Below are positions 18,526-26,784 of a stretch of 64,000 nucleotides of DNA, in pieces. The notes beneath the pieces are model-generated. The model searched no databases, was not told where the DNA came from, and saw nothing but the letters and a program-made list of their open reading frames with translations. The translations under genes were made by a program, and so were the position numbers. Numbering within the stretch: the first letter of the stretch is position 1; every line of letters begins with the position of its first letter. This DNA is from Paenirhodobacter populi (GTDB taxonomy: Bacteria > Pseudomonadota > Alphaproteobacteria > Rhodobacterales > Rhodobacteraceae): the NCBI RefSeq assembly GCF_004022215.1, contig NZ_SAUZ01000014.1, positions 1 through 64,000 on the forward strand. Direction: 5' to 3'.

Positions 18526-19065
18526 TCAGGCGACTTTCGACACCTGGGTGAATTCCAGCTCGACCGGCGTCGGACGGCCGAAGATCGACACGGTGACCTT
18601 CAGGCGGCCCGCGGCCTCGTCGACCTCCTCGACCATGCCCGAGAAGCCCTCGAACGGGCCGTCGGTCACGCTCACATTCTCGCCGACCTCGTAACGGATC
18701 AGGTTGCGCGGGGCCGCGGCCTCGCCCGTTTCCGTGGTCCGGTTCAGCATCTGGTTCACTTCCGCGTCGCGCATCGGCGTCGGACGCCCCTGCGGGCCGA
18801 GGAACCCGGTGACCCGGTTGGTGGAGGTGATCAGGTGATACCCACGGTCGGTCATTTCCATCCGCACGAGCACATAGCCCGGCATGAAACGGCGCTCCGA
18901 GGTAACCTTCTTGCCACGCCGGATCTCGATCACTTCCTCGGTCGGGACCAGAACCTCCTCGATTTCATCCTCGAGGCCCTTCTCGTGCACGGACTGCCTG
19001 ATCTGCTCGGCCACCTTCTTCTCGAAGTTCGAGAGAACGCTCACCGAATACCAACGCTTCGCCAT
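18526..19065 (-). CDS. nusG: Transcription termination/antitermination factor NusG
   Basis: This 179-aa protein has the NGN domain (KRWYSVSVLSNFEKKVAEQI, then RRFMPGYVLVRMEMTDRGYH) and the C-terminal KOW domain (VGENVSVTDGPFEGFSGMVE). NusG binds the beta' clamp helices to suppress pausing, and links polymerase to Rho or ribosomal S10. It follows secE at a 162-bp gap, the usual secE-nusG-rplKA order. Length is normal. Confidence 0.98.
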   Translation of the reverse strand: MAKRWYSVSVLSNFEKKVAEQIRQSVHEKGLEDEIEEVLVPTEEVIEIRRGKKVTSERRFMPGYVLVRMEMTDRGYHLITSTNRVTGFLGPQGRPTPMRDAEVNQMLNRTTETGEAAAPRNLIRYEVGENVSVTDGPFEGFSGMVEEVDEAAGRLKVTVSIFGRPTPVELEFTQVSKVA

Positions 19066-19227
19066 GTCCTAGCCTCTTCCGTCCGGCCCGAGTGCCGAAG
19101 AATTTCAAGATTGCGCAAAGCAAACGACACCGTCACGCGAATCGACGCACGTGCCTTGCGAAAAAGTTTCGTCCCCTTAGCCTTCGCGGCCTGCCAATGC
19201 AAGCCCGCCGATGCAGGCTTCGGGGCC

Positions 19228-19410
19228 TCAGCCGATCAGCACGCCCACGCCCATGCGGATGATCCAGTCGACGATCGAGAAGAAGATCGCCGCCAGAGTC
19301 GCCATGACGAAGACCATCGCCGTGGTCAGCAGCACCTCGCGCCGCGTCGGCCAGGTGATCTTGCCGACTTCGGAGCGCACCTGCTGCAGGAACTGAACGG
19401 GGTTCGTCAT
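19228..19410 (-). CDS. secE: Preprotein translocase subunit SecE
   Basis: A 60-aa single-span SecE. The cytoplasmic segment NPVQFLQQVRSEVGKITWPT, with RREVLLTT after it, is the diagnostic amphipathic helix. The membrane helix is MVFVMATLAAIFFSIVDWII. It stabilises SecY in the SecYEG channel. Most alphaproteobacterial SecE proteins are this short form rather than the three-helix E. coli type. The start ATG is preceded by an AGAGGATCAG ribosome binding region. Its own promoter lies 30-58 bp upstream. Confidence 0.95.
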   Translation of the reverse strand: MTNPVQFLQQVRSEVGKITWPTRREVLLTTAMVFVMATLAAIFFSIVDWIIRMGVGVLIG

Positions 19411-19439
19411 CCTCTGATCCTCTTTCCCGAGATTGGCCC

Positions 19440-19468
19440 CAGATACGCGGTGCCCCGCCGCGTTTCAA
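19440..19468 (-). promoter_or_regulatory. Predicted promoter of secE-nusG
   Basis: TTGAAA (19463-19468) and TATCTG (19440-19445) are separated by 17 bp on the minus strand, 30 bp before the secE ATG. Confidence 0.5.
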
Positions 19469-19595
19469 GCACCAAAGGCCGTTTTCCGCACCGGCCCGGC
19501 ACCGGATAGGCCCCTGCAAAGGCGATTTTCGCGCGGGGCCGGAGGCGGACACCCCCCGGCGGACGCGCAGGATGCGCGAAAACGGCTTTAGGCCC

Positions 19596-19624
19596 TTGAC
19601 GCCCCACGGCGCATCGCATAGTGA
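19596..19624 (+). promoter_or_regulatory. Predicted promoter of the tRNA-Met gene
   Basis: TTGACG (19596-19601) and TAGTGA (19619-19624) are 17 bp apart on the plus strand. The predicted start is about 5 nt before the mature tRNA 5' end. Confidence 0.5.
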
Positions 19625-19635
19625 GCCGCCAGCGT

Positions 19636-19712
19636 GGCTAGGTAGCTCAGCAGGTTAGAGCACGTGACTCATAATCACGGGGTCGGGGGTTCGAGTCCCC
19701 CCCTCGCCACCA
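19636..19712 (+). tRNA. tRNA-Met (anticodon CAU)
   Basis: A 77-nt cloverleaf with encoded CCA. The D arm is GCTC...GAGC, the anticodon stem CGTGA/TCACG presents loop CTCATAA (anticodon CAT), and the T arm is GGGGG-TTCGAGT-CCCCC. The weak acceptor start and the loop fit an elongator Met or a lysidine-modified Ile tRNA better than the initiator. The acceptor stem GGCTAGG/CCTCGCC has a mismatch at pair 4-69 (U against C). Confidence 0.93.
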
Positions 19713-20367
19713 ATTCTCCTCAATGACTTAAGAGTAGTTTTTGAAGACGGGCTTTCACCCGCTTACAGGATGCGTTCCGCGTTCGTGCTTTCCCGGACGA
19801 TTCGAGAACGGGATTCGCCTCTCATCCAATGGCTCACCGCACCATGGGCAGACGCGCAGGATCCGCAACGTCCTTTCGCGATGCGGTCGCTGCCGCTCGG
19901 CACGGCCTATTCGATCTGGACGGGGATCGGCGCGGCGGGCGCCTTCGTCGTCGGGATCGTGGTGCTGGGCGAGGCGGTTTACCGACCAGCCCCGCGTCGA
20001 TCTGTCCCGACTTCTGTTTCGCCAACCCCAAAGGTCATGAACCCGGATTCGTCAGATCGGGAGCGTGCGGCCAGACGGGATCTCGAACCTGAAAGCGAAG
20101 TCCCTGACGACACGGCTGCAATCCGCGTCGCGGAGTTGCCCATAGAAAAGGCCAGGAATGACGCTCTGGCATCGAACCATGAGCAGCCCCCATCCTTGCT
20201 GCAATCATCAATGATCGACATCCGCGCGGCGCAATAGCCCCGGCATAGGCCTGCACGCCGCCTAGGAGGGAACGGCACGAACTCCCCTCGTCGCCAAGAC
20301 TGCGCCGTTCCGATTCGACGACCGCCCCGAAGGGTGGCACCGGACGGTCCGATTCCCGAATGAGGCG
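19713..20367. other. Gene-free mosaic stretch after the tRNA
   Basis: Of these 655 bp, only 19875-19980 has a recognisable origin (a copy of the SMR gene). The rest carries short frames on both strands with no family I recognise. Its composition is less biased than the neighbouring genes. A minus-strand frame at about 20050-20230 looks like degraded coding sequence but cannot be assigned. The setting next to a tRNA suggests past insertion and decay. No copy of the tRNA 3' end was found in it. Confidence 0.5.
19875..19980 (+). pseudogene. Fragment of an SMR efflux gene (106-bp exact duplicate)
   Basis: Every base of 19875-19980 matches the reverse complement of 16751-16856 inside the intact SMR gene. 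The fragment covers helix 3 and part of the next loop, from [16 protein letters not shown] to VLGEAV. It has no start of its own and its ends break abruptly into unrelated sequence. The lack of any substitution points to a recent copying event or gene conversion. It cannot make a functional transporter. Confidence 0.9.
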
Positions 20368-20973
20368 TCAGTAGACGGTGACTTCGGTTCCGATCGGCAC
20401 CGCATTGAACAGCGCGATCACATGATCGTTCACCATCCGCACACAGCCGTTCGAGACCGCATGCCCGATCGAGGCCGGTTCCGTCGTGCCGTGAATGCGA
20501 ATCGCCGTGTCGCGGCCGTTCTGATACAGATACAGCGCCCGCGCGCCCAAGGGGTTGGTGGGACCGCCCGGCATGCCGTCTTCGTATTTCTTGTAGGCGG
20601 CCGGGTTGCGCTCGATCATCTCGGGCGTGGGGCGCCAGCTCGGCCATTCGACCTTGCGCCCGACCACGGCCTTGCCACGGAATTTCAGCTCGTTCTTGCC
20701 GACGGCGACGCCGTAACGCATCGCCTTTCCGGGCGCGATGATGTGATAGAGAAAGAATTTCTCGGACACGATGATGATCGAGCCGACCCGAAGATCGGGC
20801 CGCACGTTCACTTCCGTCGGATAGTAGCGCCGGGCGATCGGCCATTCCTGCGGCGCGGGGGCCAGCGCGACCGGCGTGGCGGCGGGTCTGGCCGCGGTTT
20901 CCGACAATGCCAGTGCGGGGGATGCTCCGCAGGCCAGTGCTGCAAGAGCGGTCATCATGGTGCGACGGTTCAT
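20368..20973 (-). CDS. L,D-transpeptidase family protein (YkuD domain)
   Basis: This 201-aa exported protein starts with a signal peptide MNRRTMMTALAALACGASPA. The catalytic YkuD domain (about 60-201) carries IRIHGTTEPASIGHAVSNGC, with VRM following: the HGT and S-x-GC(V/I)R motifs hold the catalytic His and Cys. Such enzymes make 3-3 cross-links in peptidoglycan or attach outer-membrane proteins to it. A Pro-rich linker precedes the domain. It stands alone, with no operon partner, downstream of glpD on the same strand after a 245-bp gap without visible features. Confidence 0.92.
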   Translation of the reverse strand: MNRRTMMTALAALACGASPALALSETAARPAATPVALAPAPQEWPIARRYYPTEVNVRPDLRVGSIIIVSEKFFLYHIIAPGKAMRYGVAVGKNELKFRGKAVVGRKVEWPSWRPTPEMIERNPAAYKKYEDGMPGGPTNPLGARALYLYQNGRDTAIRIHGTTEPASIGHAVSNGCVRMVNDHVIALFNAVPIGTEVTVY

Positions 20974-21218
20974 CGCGGTCTCCGATATCCTGTTCGGGGA
21001 AGGCTAACAAAGCGCATCCCGGGTCTCAATCGCCGAACGCCATGGTCCGGCAGAAATCTTAATGTTTTCCCGGCCAAAGCCCGGATTTCGCCCGTTCCGT
21101 CAGCGGCGGGCCGCATCCGGACGGGGCAGACCGGCAACCCCCGACCCCGGGCACGGGTTCCCGCAGCGCCCCCGCCGGGATCCGCGCCGCCGCCCCGAGC
21201 GGCGCGGACCTGTGCTCA

Positions 21219-22832
21219 TCAGCCCGGCGAGCCGGAAGAAGCCCGTCTTGCCGGACCCGCCACCGCCTGACCGGCCAGTTCCGCCACCACGAAATCCCCG
21301 ACCGCCGCCCGCGCCGCGACATCCAGATGCAGGCCGGTCTTGGTGCGCCGCCACAGCACGTCCTCGCCGCTGCGCGCCCATTCCCGGTCGATCTGCCAGC
21401 GGATCTCGGCCGCCGTCAGCGTCGCGCCGAAATCCTGCCCGAGGTCGGCGGCCCGCGCCGCATCGCCCAGCCAGAGGCGCGCCTCGGTCCCGTAGGTGCG
21501 GATCAGCCGCGCGGCCCATGCGGGCGTCAGGAACGGATAGTCGCGTGTCAGACCCTGCGCCAGATCCGCCCCGCCGCCCACCGGGAATGCCCCGCCCGGC
21601 AGGGCGACATCCGCCGTCCACGCCGCCGTCGCCTGCGGAAAGAACCGCCCCAGCTTTTCCAGCGCATGTTCCGCCAGCCGCCGGTAGGTGGTGATCTTGC
21701 CGCCGAAGATGTTCAGCAGCGGCGCCCCGCCGTCATCCAGCCGCAGCACATAGTCCCGCGTCGCCGCCGTGGCCGAACGCGCCCCGTCATCATAGAGCGG
21801 CCTGACCCCGGAATAGGTCCAGACCACATCGGCGGGCGTCACCGGCCGGGCGAAATAGCGCGACACGAAATCGCACAGATAGCGCTGCTCCTCGGGTGTG
21901 CAGGCGACGGCGGCGGGATCGCCGTGGTAATCGTTGTCGGTGGTGCCGATCAGGGTGAAGTCCTGCTCATAGGGAATGGCAAAGCAGATCCGCCCGTCCG
22001 GCCCCTGAAAGAAATAGGCGCGGTCATGATCGAACAGGCGCCGCGTGACGATGTGGGAGCCGCGCACCAGCCGCACGCCTTCCTTCGAGGGCACATGGAT
22101 CGTGTCATGGATGACCTCGCCGACCCAGGGGCCCGCCGCGTTGACAAGCGCCCGCGCCCGGAAGGTGCCGGCCGTGGTCTCGATCCGCCACAGGCCATCC
22201 TCGCGATGCGCGGCGTTCACCTGCGTCCGGGTCATGATCCGCGCGCCCCGCGCCGCCGCGTCGCGGGCGTTCAGCACGACAAGCCGCGCGTCATCCACCC
22301 AGCCGTCGGAATATTCATAGGCGAGCCGCAGATCCCCGCGCAGCGCCGCCCCCGCCGGATCGCGCCGCAGGTCCAGCCTCCGCGTTCCGGGCAGCAGCTT
22401 CCGCCCGCCCAGATGGTCGTAAAGGAACAGCCCCGCCCGGATCACCGCCGCCGGACGCCGCCCCTTGAGAAAGGGCAGCATCCGCCCGACGGGCGTGTTC
22501 GTCGGAAACCGCATGGACGGGTCCATCGGCAGCACAAACCGCATCGGACGGCTGATATGCGGATTGGCGCGTAGCAGGATTTCGCGCTCTTCCAGCGCCT
22601 CGCGCACCAGCCGGATTTCCAGATATTCCAGATAGCGCAACCCGCCGTGGAACAGCTTGGTCGAGGCCGAAGAGGTCGCCTGCGCCAGATCCCCCTTTTC
22701 GCACAGCAGGACCGACAGCCCCCGGCCCGCCGCATCGCGGGCGATGCCGCAGCCGTTGATGCCGCCGCCGATGATGAAAAGATCCGCGGGATGTTCCGCC
22801 GTGCCCGCCTGCGACGCCTGTGTATCTGCCAT
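21219..22832 (-). CDS. glpD: Aerobic glycerol-3-phosphate dehydrogenase
   Basis: This 537-aa FAD flavoprotein oxidises sn-glycerol 3-phosphate to dihydroxyacetone phosphate and passes electrons to ubiquinone at the inner membrane. The N-terminal FAD fold is DLFIIGGGINGCGIARDAAG. DPSMRFPTNTPVGRMLPFLK and the TSSASTKLFHGGLRYLE region are typical of GlpD. The C-terminal DAO_C domain ends in an Ala/Gly-rich tail. The ATG is preceded by GGAGACC. No glpR, glpF or glpK is adjacent, so its control by glycerol is not visible from context. Confidence 0.95.
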   Translation of the reverse strand: MADTQASQAGTAEHPADLFIIGGGINGCGIARDAAGRGLSVLLCEKGDLAQATSSASTKLFHGGLRYLEYLEIRLVREALEEREILLRANPHISRPMRFVLPMDPSMRFPTNTPVGRMLPFLKGRRPAAVIRAGLFLYDHLGGRKLLPGTRRLDLRRDPAGAALRGDLRLAYEYSDGWVDDARLVVLNARDAAARGARIMTRTQVNAAHREDGLWRIETTAGTFRARALVNAAGPWVGEVIHDTIHVPSKEGVRLVRGSHIVTRRLFDHDRAYFFQGPDGRICFAIPYEQDFTLIGTTDNDYHGDPAAVACTPEEQRYLCDFVSRYFARPVTPADVVWTYSGVRPLYDDGARSATAATRDYVLRLDDGGAPLLNIFGGKITTYRRLAEHALEKLGRFFPQATAAWTADVALPGGAFPVGGGADLAQGLTRDYPFLTPAWAARLIRTYGTEARLWLGDAARAADLGQDFGATLTAAEIRWQIDREWARSGEDVLWRRTKTGLHLDVAARAAVGDFVVAELAGQAVAGPARRASSGSPG

Positions 22833-23011
22833 GTCCGGTCTCCTGTCCCGGCGAGTGGTGCGCGCCGCGCATCACTTGTCAAACGAAGTTTCGCGGCGCC
22901 CTTCCGCCGCCCTGTCGGCGAGTCTCCGCCGACAGGAAAAGCACGGACTTTGCCCATCGGATCACCGCCTGTATGCCTTTGCGCCAAAGGGACAGTGGAG
23001 AAAACTCCAGG

Positions 23012-23485
23012 ATGATGCACCGACGCAGCCTGCTGCTTGCCGTTCCGGCGATTCTCGCGCTTTCCGCCTGCGGGGTGTCGCCGCGGGCGTCGTCGAAGTC
23101 GATGTCGCCCGATGCGCTGCCGCTGCAACCCGGCGAAACGCAGCAGCTCCGCCAGCTCATCAACAAATACGCCGATCACTATGAAGTTCCCCGAACGCTG
23201 GTGCATCGCGTGGTGCAGCGTGAAAGCGGCTACAATCCGACGGCCAGCAACGGTCGCTATATGGGGCTGATGCAGATCGACCCGCGCACGGCCTCTTCGA
23301 TGGGGCACAGCGGTTCGGCGCGCGAGCTGCTCGATGCGGAAACCAACCTGAAATATGCAGTCAAATACCTGCGCGGGGCGTGGCTCGTCTCCGACGGCAG
23401 CGAGGAAAAGGCCGTCGGCTGGTATGCGCGGGGCTATTACTACGAAGCCAAGCGGCGCGGCGTGCTGCACAAGGTCAACGGCTGA
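23012..23485 (+). CDS. Lipoprotein lytic transglycosylase (SLT domain)
   Basis: A 157-aa lipoprotein precursor with signal MMHRRSLLLAVPAILALSAC and lipobox LSAC, giving a lipidated Cys. The SLT domain contains VHRVVQRESGYNPTASN, with the catalytic Glu, then YMGLMQIDPRTASSMG and NLKYAVKYLRGAW, as in Slt70/MltC/EmtA folds. These enzymes cleave peptidoglycan glycan strands with formation of 1,6-anhydromuramic acid. Two adjacent ATG codons are possible starts; a GGAG lies about 12 nt upstream. Longer upstream frames have no lipoprotein signal and are rejected. Repeat copy B follows its stop. Confidence 0.9.
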   Translation: MMHRRSLLLAVPAILALSACGVSPRASSKSMSPDALPLQPGETQQLRQLINKYADHYEVPRTLVHRVVQRESGYNPTASNGRYMGLMQIDPRTASSMGHSGSARELLDAETNLKYAVKYLRGAWLVSDGSEEKAVGWYARGYYYEAKRRGVLHKVNG

Positions 23486-23522
23486 TCTTGCTGGAATCCG
23501 GAATCGCGGGCGGATGGGGCGC

Positions 23523-23584
23523 AGGGGGCGCTGCCCCCTCGCCCGTTCCGGGCTCACCCCCGGGATATTTTGGGAAAGATGAAG
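23523..23584 (+). repeat. Dispersed 3'-end repeat, copy B (subtype I)
   Basis: AGGGGGC/GCCCCCT hairpin, second hairpin GCCCG-ttc-CGGGC, then TCACCCCCGGGATATTTT and GGAAAGATGAAG. It begins 38 bp past the stop of the lytic transglycosylase gene, same strand, in the gap before a convergent gene. Confidence 0.8.
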
Positions 23585-23620
23585 AACAGAAGGGGTGCGC
23601 GGGGATTTTGACCCGCGCCC

Positions 23621-26119
23621 CTATTCCGGCGCGCGCAGGACCCGCGCCGGACGCAGCGCCAGCGGGCGCAGCGCGAAGGCCGCGCCCGCCAGAACCGTGA
23701 CCGCCACCCCGCCGCAGACCACCGCCAGCGCGGGCGCCGGGGCGAAGCTGTAGCCCATCTCCATCACGAAGCGCAGCGCGGCCCAGGCGGACAGCGCGCC
23801 GAGCGCCACCGCGATCGCGCCCGCCGCCGCGCCCATCAGCAGCGACCGTAGCGCGAAGGACCACAGCACCATCCCCCGCGTCGCCCCGAGCGTGCGCAGG
23901 AGGGCCGCTTCGCGCGCGCGGGCGGCTTCGCCCGAGGCGGCGGTACCGATCAGCACCACCAGCCCGGTCAGCAGCGTGACCGAGGCCGCCACCGCCACGG
24001 CGCGGGCGATGCCCGTCAGTGCCTCGGTCAGCCGGGCGATGGCGTCGCTCACACGGATCGCCGTGACGTTCGGAAAGGCCCGGGCGGTTTCGCGCAGGAT
24101 CGTCGCCTCGGCTTCCGGCGGCGCATAGACCGTGGCGATTTCCGTATAGGGCGCGCCGTCCAGCGCGGCGGGGTTCAGCGTCAGCACGAAGCCGATCCCG
24201 GCGGTCGAGAAATTCACCTCGCGGAAGGAGCTGATTGTCGCGGTGATGTCGCGCCCGAGGATGTTGACGGTGATCCGGTCGCCGAGCTTCAGCCCCAGCT
24301 CCGCCGCCTCTTTCGCCCCCATGCTGACCAGAGGCGGGCCGGAATAGTCGCGGGGCCACCATTCGCCCTCGGTCAGCCGTTCGCGCGGCGCATCGGCGAA
24401 GGTCACGCCGCGATCGCCGCGCAGCACCCAGTGGTCGCCGCCCACCTCGCGCGCCGGGCGCCCGTTGATCTGGGTCACGACACCGCGCAGCATCGGCGCG
24501 GTGTCGATGCGGCTGACGCCCGGCACCGCCTCGACCTGCGCCAGAAGCGGCTGCAACTGGTCGGGCTGGATGTCGATGATGAAGAAGGCCGGCGCCTGTT
24601 TCGGCAGATCGCCCGAGATGGCGTTGCGCAGGTTCGACTCGATCTGCCCGATCGCCGCCAGAACCGACAGCCCGAGGCCAAGCGACAGCACCACCGCCAC
24701 CACCTCGGACCTTGGCCCCGAGATCGCCGCCAGCGCCGCGTGCAGCGCCGGACGCCCCCGCGCCAACGGACGCACCCGCCCCGCCAGCCACCGCAGGCCG
24801 AGCGCCGCCAGCGCCAGCACCAGAAGCGCCCCGGCCACGCCGCCCAGCACCGAAACCGTCACCCCCGGCATGCCCGACAGTAGCGCCGCGAAACCCACCA
24901 GCGCCGCCGCCAGACCGCCGATCAGCGCCAGCGCCGGCCAGCGGGGCAGCCGCCTGCCCCGCCGGTCCGAGGCGCGATACAGGGTCGCCGCCCGCAGCGT
25001 CTCCATCCGCGACAGGGGCCAGAGCGCGAAGACCGCCGCCGTCAGCGCGCCGTAGACGGCGGCCTCGGCCAGCGGGCGCCATGCCAGACCCACCTCGATC
25101 GGGATCGGCATCAGCCGCGTGATCGGCCCCGCCGCAAGCAGCACGCCAAGGCTTGCCAGCGCGATCCCCGCCGCGATGCCGCCCAGACCCAGTAGCGCAA
25201 GCTGTATCAGGAACGCCGCCCGGATCGTCCCCGCCGTGGCGCCAAGCGCGCGCAGCGTGGCGATGGTGCCGGCCTTGCGCTCGATCCACGCCGAGGTGGT
25301 GGACGAGATACCGACACCGCCCACCGCAAGCCCCGCAAGCCCCACCAGCACAAGGAAAGAGGCCAGCCGGTTGGTGAACCTTTCCGCCCCCGGCGCGGCG
25401 CGGCGGCTGTCGGACCAACGCATGCCCGCCCCCTCGAACTGCTGGCGCGCCGCCGCCTGCAGGCCGGGCAGCGTTTCCCCGGGGGGCAGCAGGACGCGAT
25501 ATTCGCTTTCGTAGAGCGATCCGGGGGCGAGCATCGGCGTCGCCTCGATCGCGCGCAGGCTGACGATGCTGCGCGGCCCCATGGTGAAACCGCCGCCCGA
25601 GGTATCGGGCTCGCGCGCGATCCGCGCCCTCATCACGAATTCCTGACCGCCGATCAGCACCGGATCGCCGGGCCGCACCTCCAGCCGGTCGGCCAGCGCC
25701 GGGTCGAGGAACACGCCCGGCGCGCCCTCGTCCAGCGCGGAAACCGGCATCGGCGGATCGAGCTGCAATTCCCCCACCAGCGGATAGGCCGCATCCACCG
25801 CCTTCACCTGCGTCAGCGCGTAATCACCCGCGGGGGTGCCCGCCATCGAGCGAAAATCGATCACCTCGGACACCGCCGCCGCATGATCCGTGATCCAGCC
25901 GCGCTCCGCCTCCGTGGCGCGGCGATAGGTGAATTCGTATTGCGCATCGCCGCCCAGAAGCACCGCCCCCTGATCGGCAAGGCCCGAGCGGATCGCCTCG
26001 CGCACCAGTCCAACGGCGGCGATGGCCGCGACGCCAAGGATCAGGCACAGCAGAAACACGCGAAAGCCGCGCAGGCCGCCGCGCAATTCGCGGGCCGCGA
26101 TACGAAAGGCCAGCCTCAT
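23621..26119 (-). CDS. ABC transporter permease, YbbP-like, FtsX domains
   Basis: This 832-aa membrane protein begins with a helix after RIAARELRGGLRGFRVFLLC. It has a large periplasmic domain (about 40-240) and two FtsX-type four-helix units (about 240-470 and 680-832). The final helices lie in SFALRSLLMGAAAGAIAVAL. In E. coli the matching trio is ybbA-ybbP-tesA. Such systems are thought to act on lipids or lipoproteins at the periplasmic face rather than as simple importers. Its ATG overlaps the stop of the ATPase gene (ATGA), so the two are coupled. Repeat copy B lies beyond its 3' end in the opposite sense. Confidence 0.9.
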   Translation of the reverse strand: MRLAFRIAARELRGGLRGFRVFLLCLILGVAAIAAVGLVREAIRSGLADQGAVLLGGDAQYEFTYRRATEAERGWITDHAAAVSEVIDFRSMAGTPAGDYALTQVKAVDAAYPLVGELQLDPPMPVSALDEGAPGVFLDPALADRLEVRPGDPVLIGGQEFVMRARIAREPDTSGGGFTMGPRSIVSLRAIEATPMLAPGSLYESEYRVLLPPGETLPGLQAAARQQFEGAGMRWSDSRRAAPGAERFTNRLASFLVLVGLAGLAVGGVGISSTTSAWIERKAGTIATLRALGATAGTIRAAFLIQLALLGLGGIAAGIALASLGVLLAAGPITRLMPIPIEVGLAWRPLAEAAVYGALTAAVFALWPLSRMETLRAATLYRASDRRGRRLPRWPALALIGGLAAALVGFAALLSGMPGVTVSVLGGVAGALLVLALAALGLRWLAGRVRPLARGRPALHAALAAISGPRSEVVAVVLSLGLGLSVLAAIGQIESNLRNAISGDLPKQAPAFFIIDIQPDQLQPLLAQVEAVPGVSRIDTAPMLRGVVTQINGRPAREVGGDHWVLRGDRGVTFADAPRERLTEGEWWPRDYSGPPLVSMGAKEAAELGLKLGDRITVNILGRDITATISSFREVNFSTAGIGFVLTLNPAALDGAPYTEIATVYAPPEAEATILRETARAFPNVTAIRVSDAIARLTEALTGIARAVAVAASVTLLTGLVVLIGTAASGEAARAREAALLRTLGATRGMVLWSFALRSLLMGAAAGAIAVALGALSAWAALRFVMEMGYSFAPAPALAVVCGGVAVTVLAGAAFALRPLALRPARVLRAPE

Positions 26120-26784
26120 GTCAGGCGCCCGTCCGTCATGTGCAGCACCCGGTCGCAGCGCGCGGCCAGTTCCGGCGAATGCGTCACCAGAATCAGCGTC
26201 GCCCCGTAATCCGCCTGCAACGCGAACATCAGATCCATGATCTGCGCGCCGTTCTTCGCATCCAGATTGCCCGTGGGTTCATCGGCCAGCAGCAAGGCCG
26301 GGCGCGGCGCCAGCGCGCGGGCCAGCGCCACCCGCTGCTGTTCGCCGCCCGACATCTCGGACGGGTAATGGGTCAGCCGGTGGCCAAGGCCCACGGCGGC
26401 CAGCTCTGCCTCGGCGCGGGGCCAGGCGTCGGGGGCGCCGGCGATCTCCATCGGCAGGGCGACGTTTTCCACCGCCGTCATCGTCGGGATCAGGTGAAAG
26501 GACTGGAACACGATCCCCATCCGCCCGCGCCGGAATTTCGCCAGCGCGTCTTCGTCCATCGCCGACAGATCCTGTCCAAGCGCCGTCACCCGCCCCGAAG
26601 TCGCGCGTTCCAGCCCGCCCATCAGCATCAGCAGCGAAGATTTGCCGGATCCCGAAGGCCCCGTCAGCCCGACGCTCTCGCCACGGTTGATGTTTTCGCT
26701 GATGCCGCGCAAGATCTCGACGGGGCCGGCATTCCCGTCGAGGGTCAGCCGCACATCATCAAGGGAAAGGATCGTTTCCGCCAT
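26116..26784 (-). CDS. ABC transporter ATP-binding protein, YbbA-like
   Basis: This 222-aa ATPase of the MacB/LolD class has Walker A GPSGSGKSS, the Q-loop region MGIVFQSFHLIPTMTAVENV, signature MSGGEQQRVALARAL, Walker B LLLADEPTG and the H-loop VTHSPELA. The ATG at 26784 is chosen; upstream in-frame codons to 26859 read into the divergent esterase gene. It supplies energy to the FtsX-type permease downstream. The start codon overlaps by two bases with the start of the esterase gene on the other strand. Confidence 0.92.
   Translation of the reverse strand: MAETILSLDDVRLTLDGNAGPVEILRGISENINRGESVGLTGPSGSGKSSLLMLMGGLERATSGRVTALGQDLSAMDEDALAKFRRGRMGIVFQSFHLIPTMTAVENVALPMEIAGAPDAWPRAEAELAAVGLGHRLTHYPSEMSGGEQQRVALARALAPRPALLLADEPTGNLDAKNGAQIMDLMFALQADYGATLILVTHSPELAARCDRVLHMTDGRLT

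Noticed and set aside
20050-20300. Minus-strand frame resembling the start of an IS4-type transposase
   Set aside because: The resemblance is limited to a few residues near the putative start and the frame stops after about 40 codons, so it is too weak to call.
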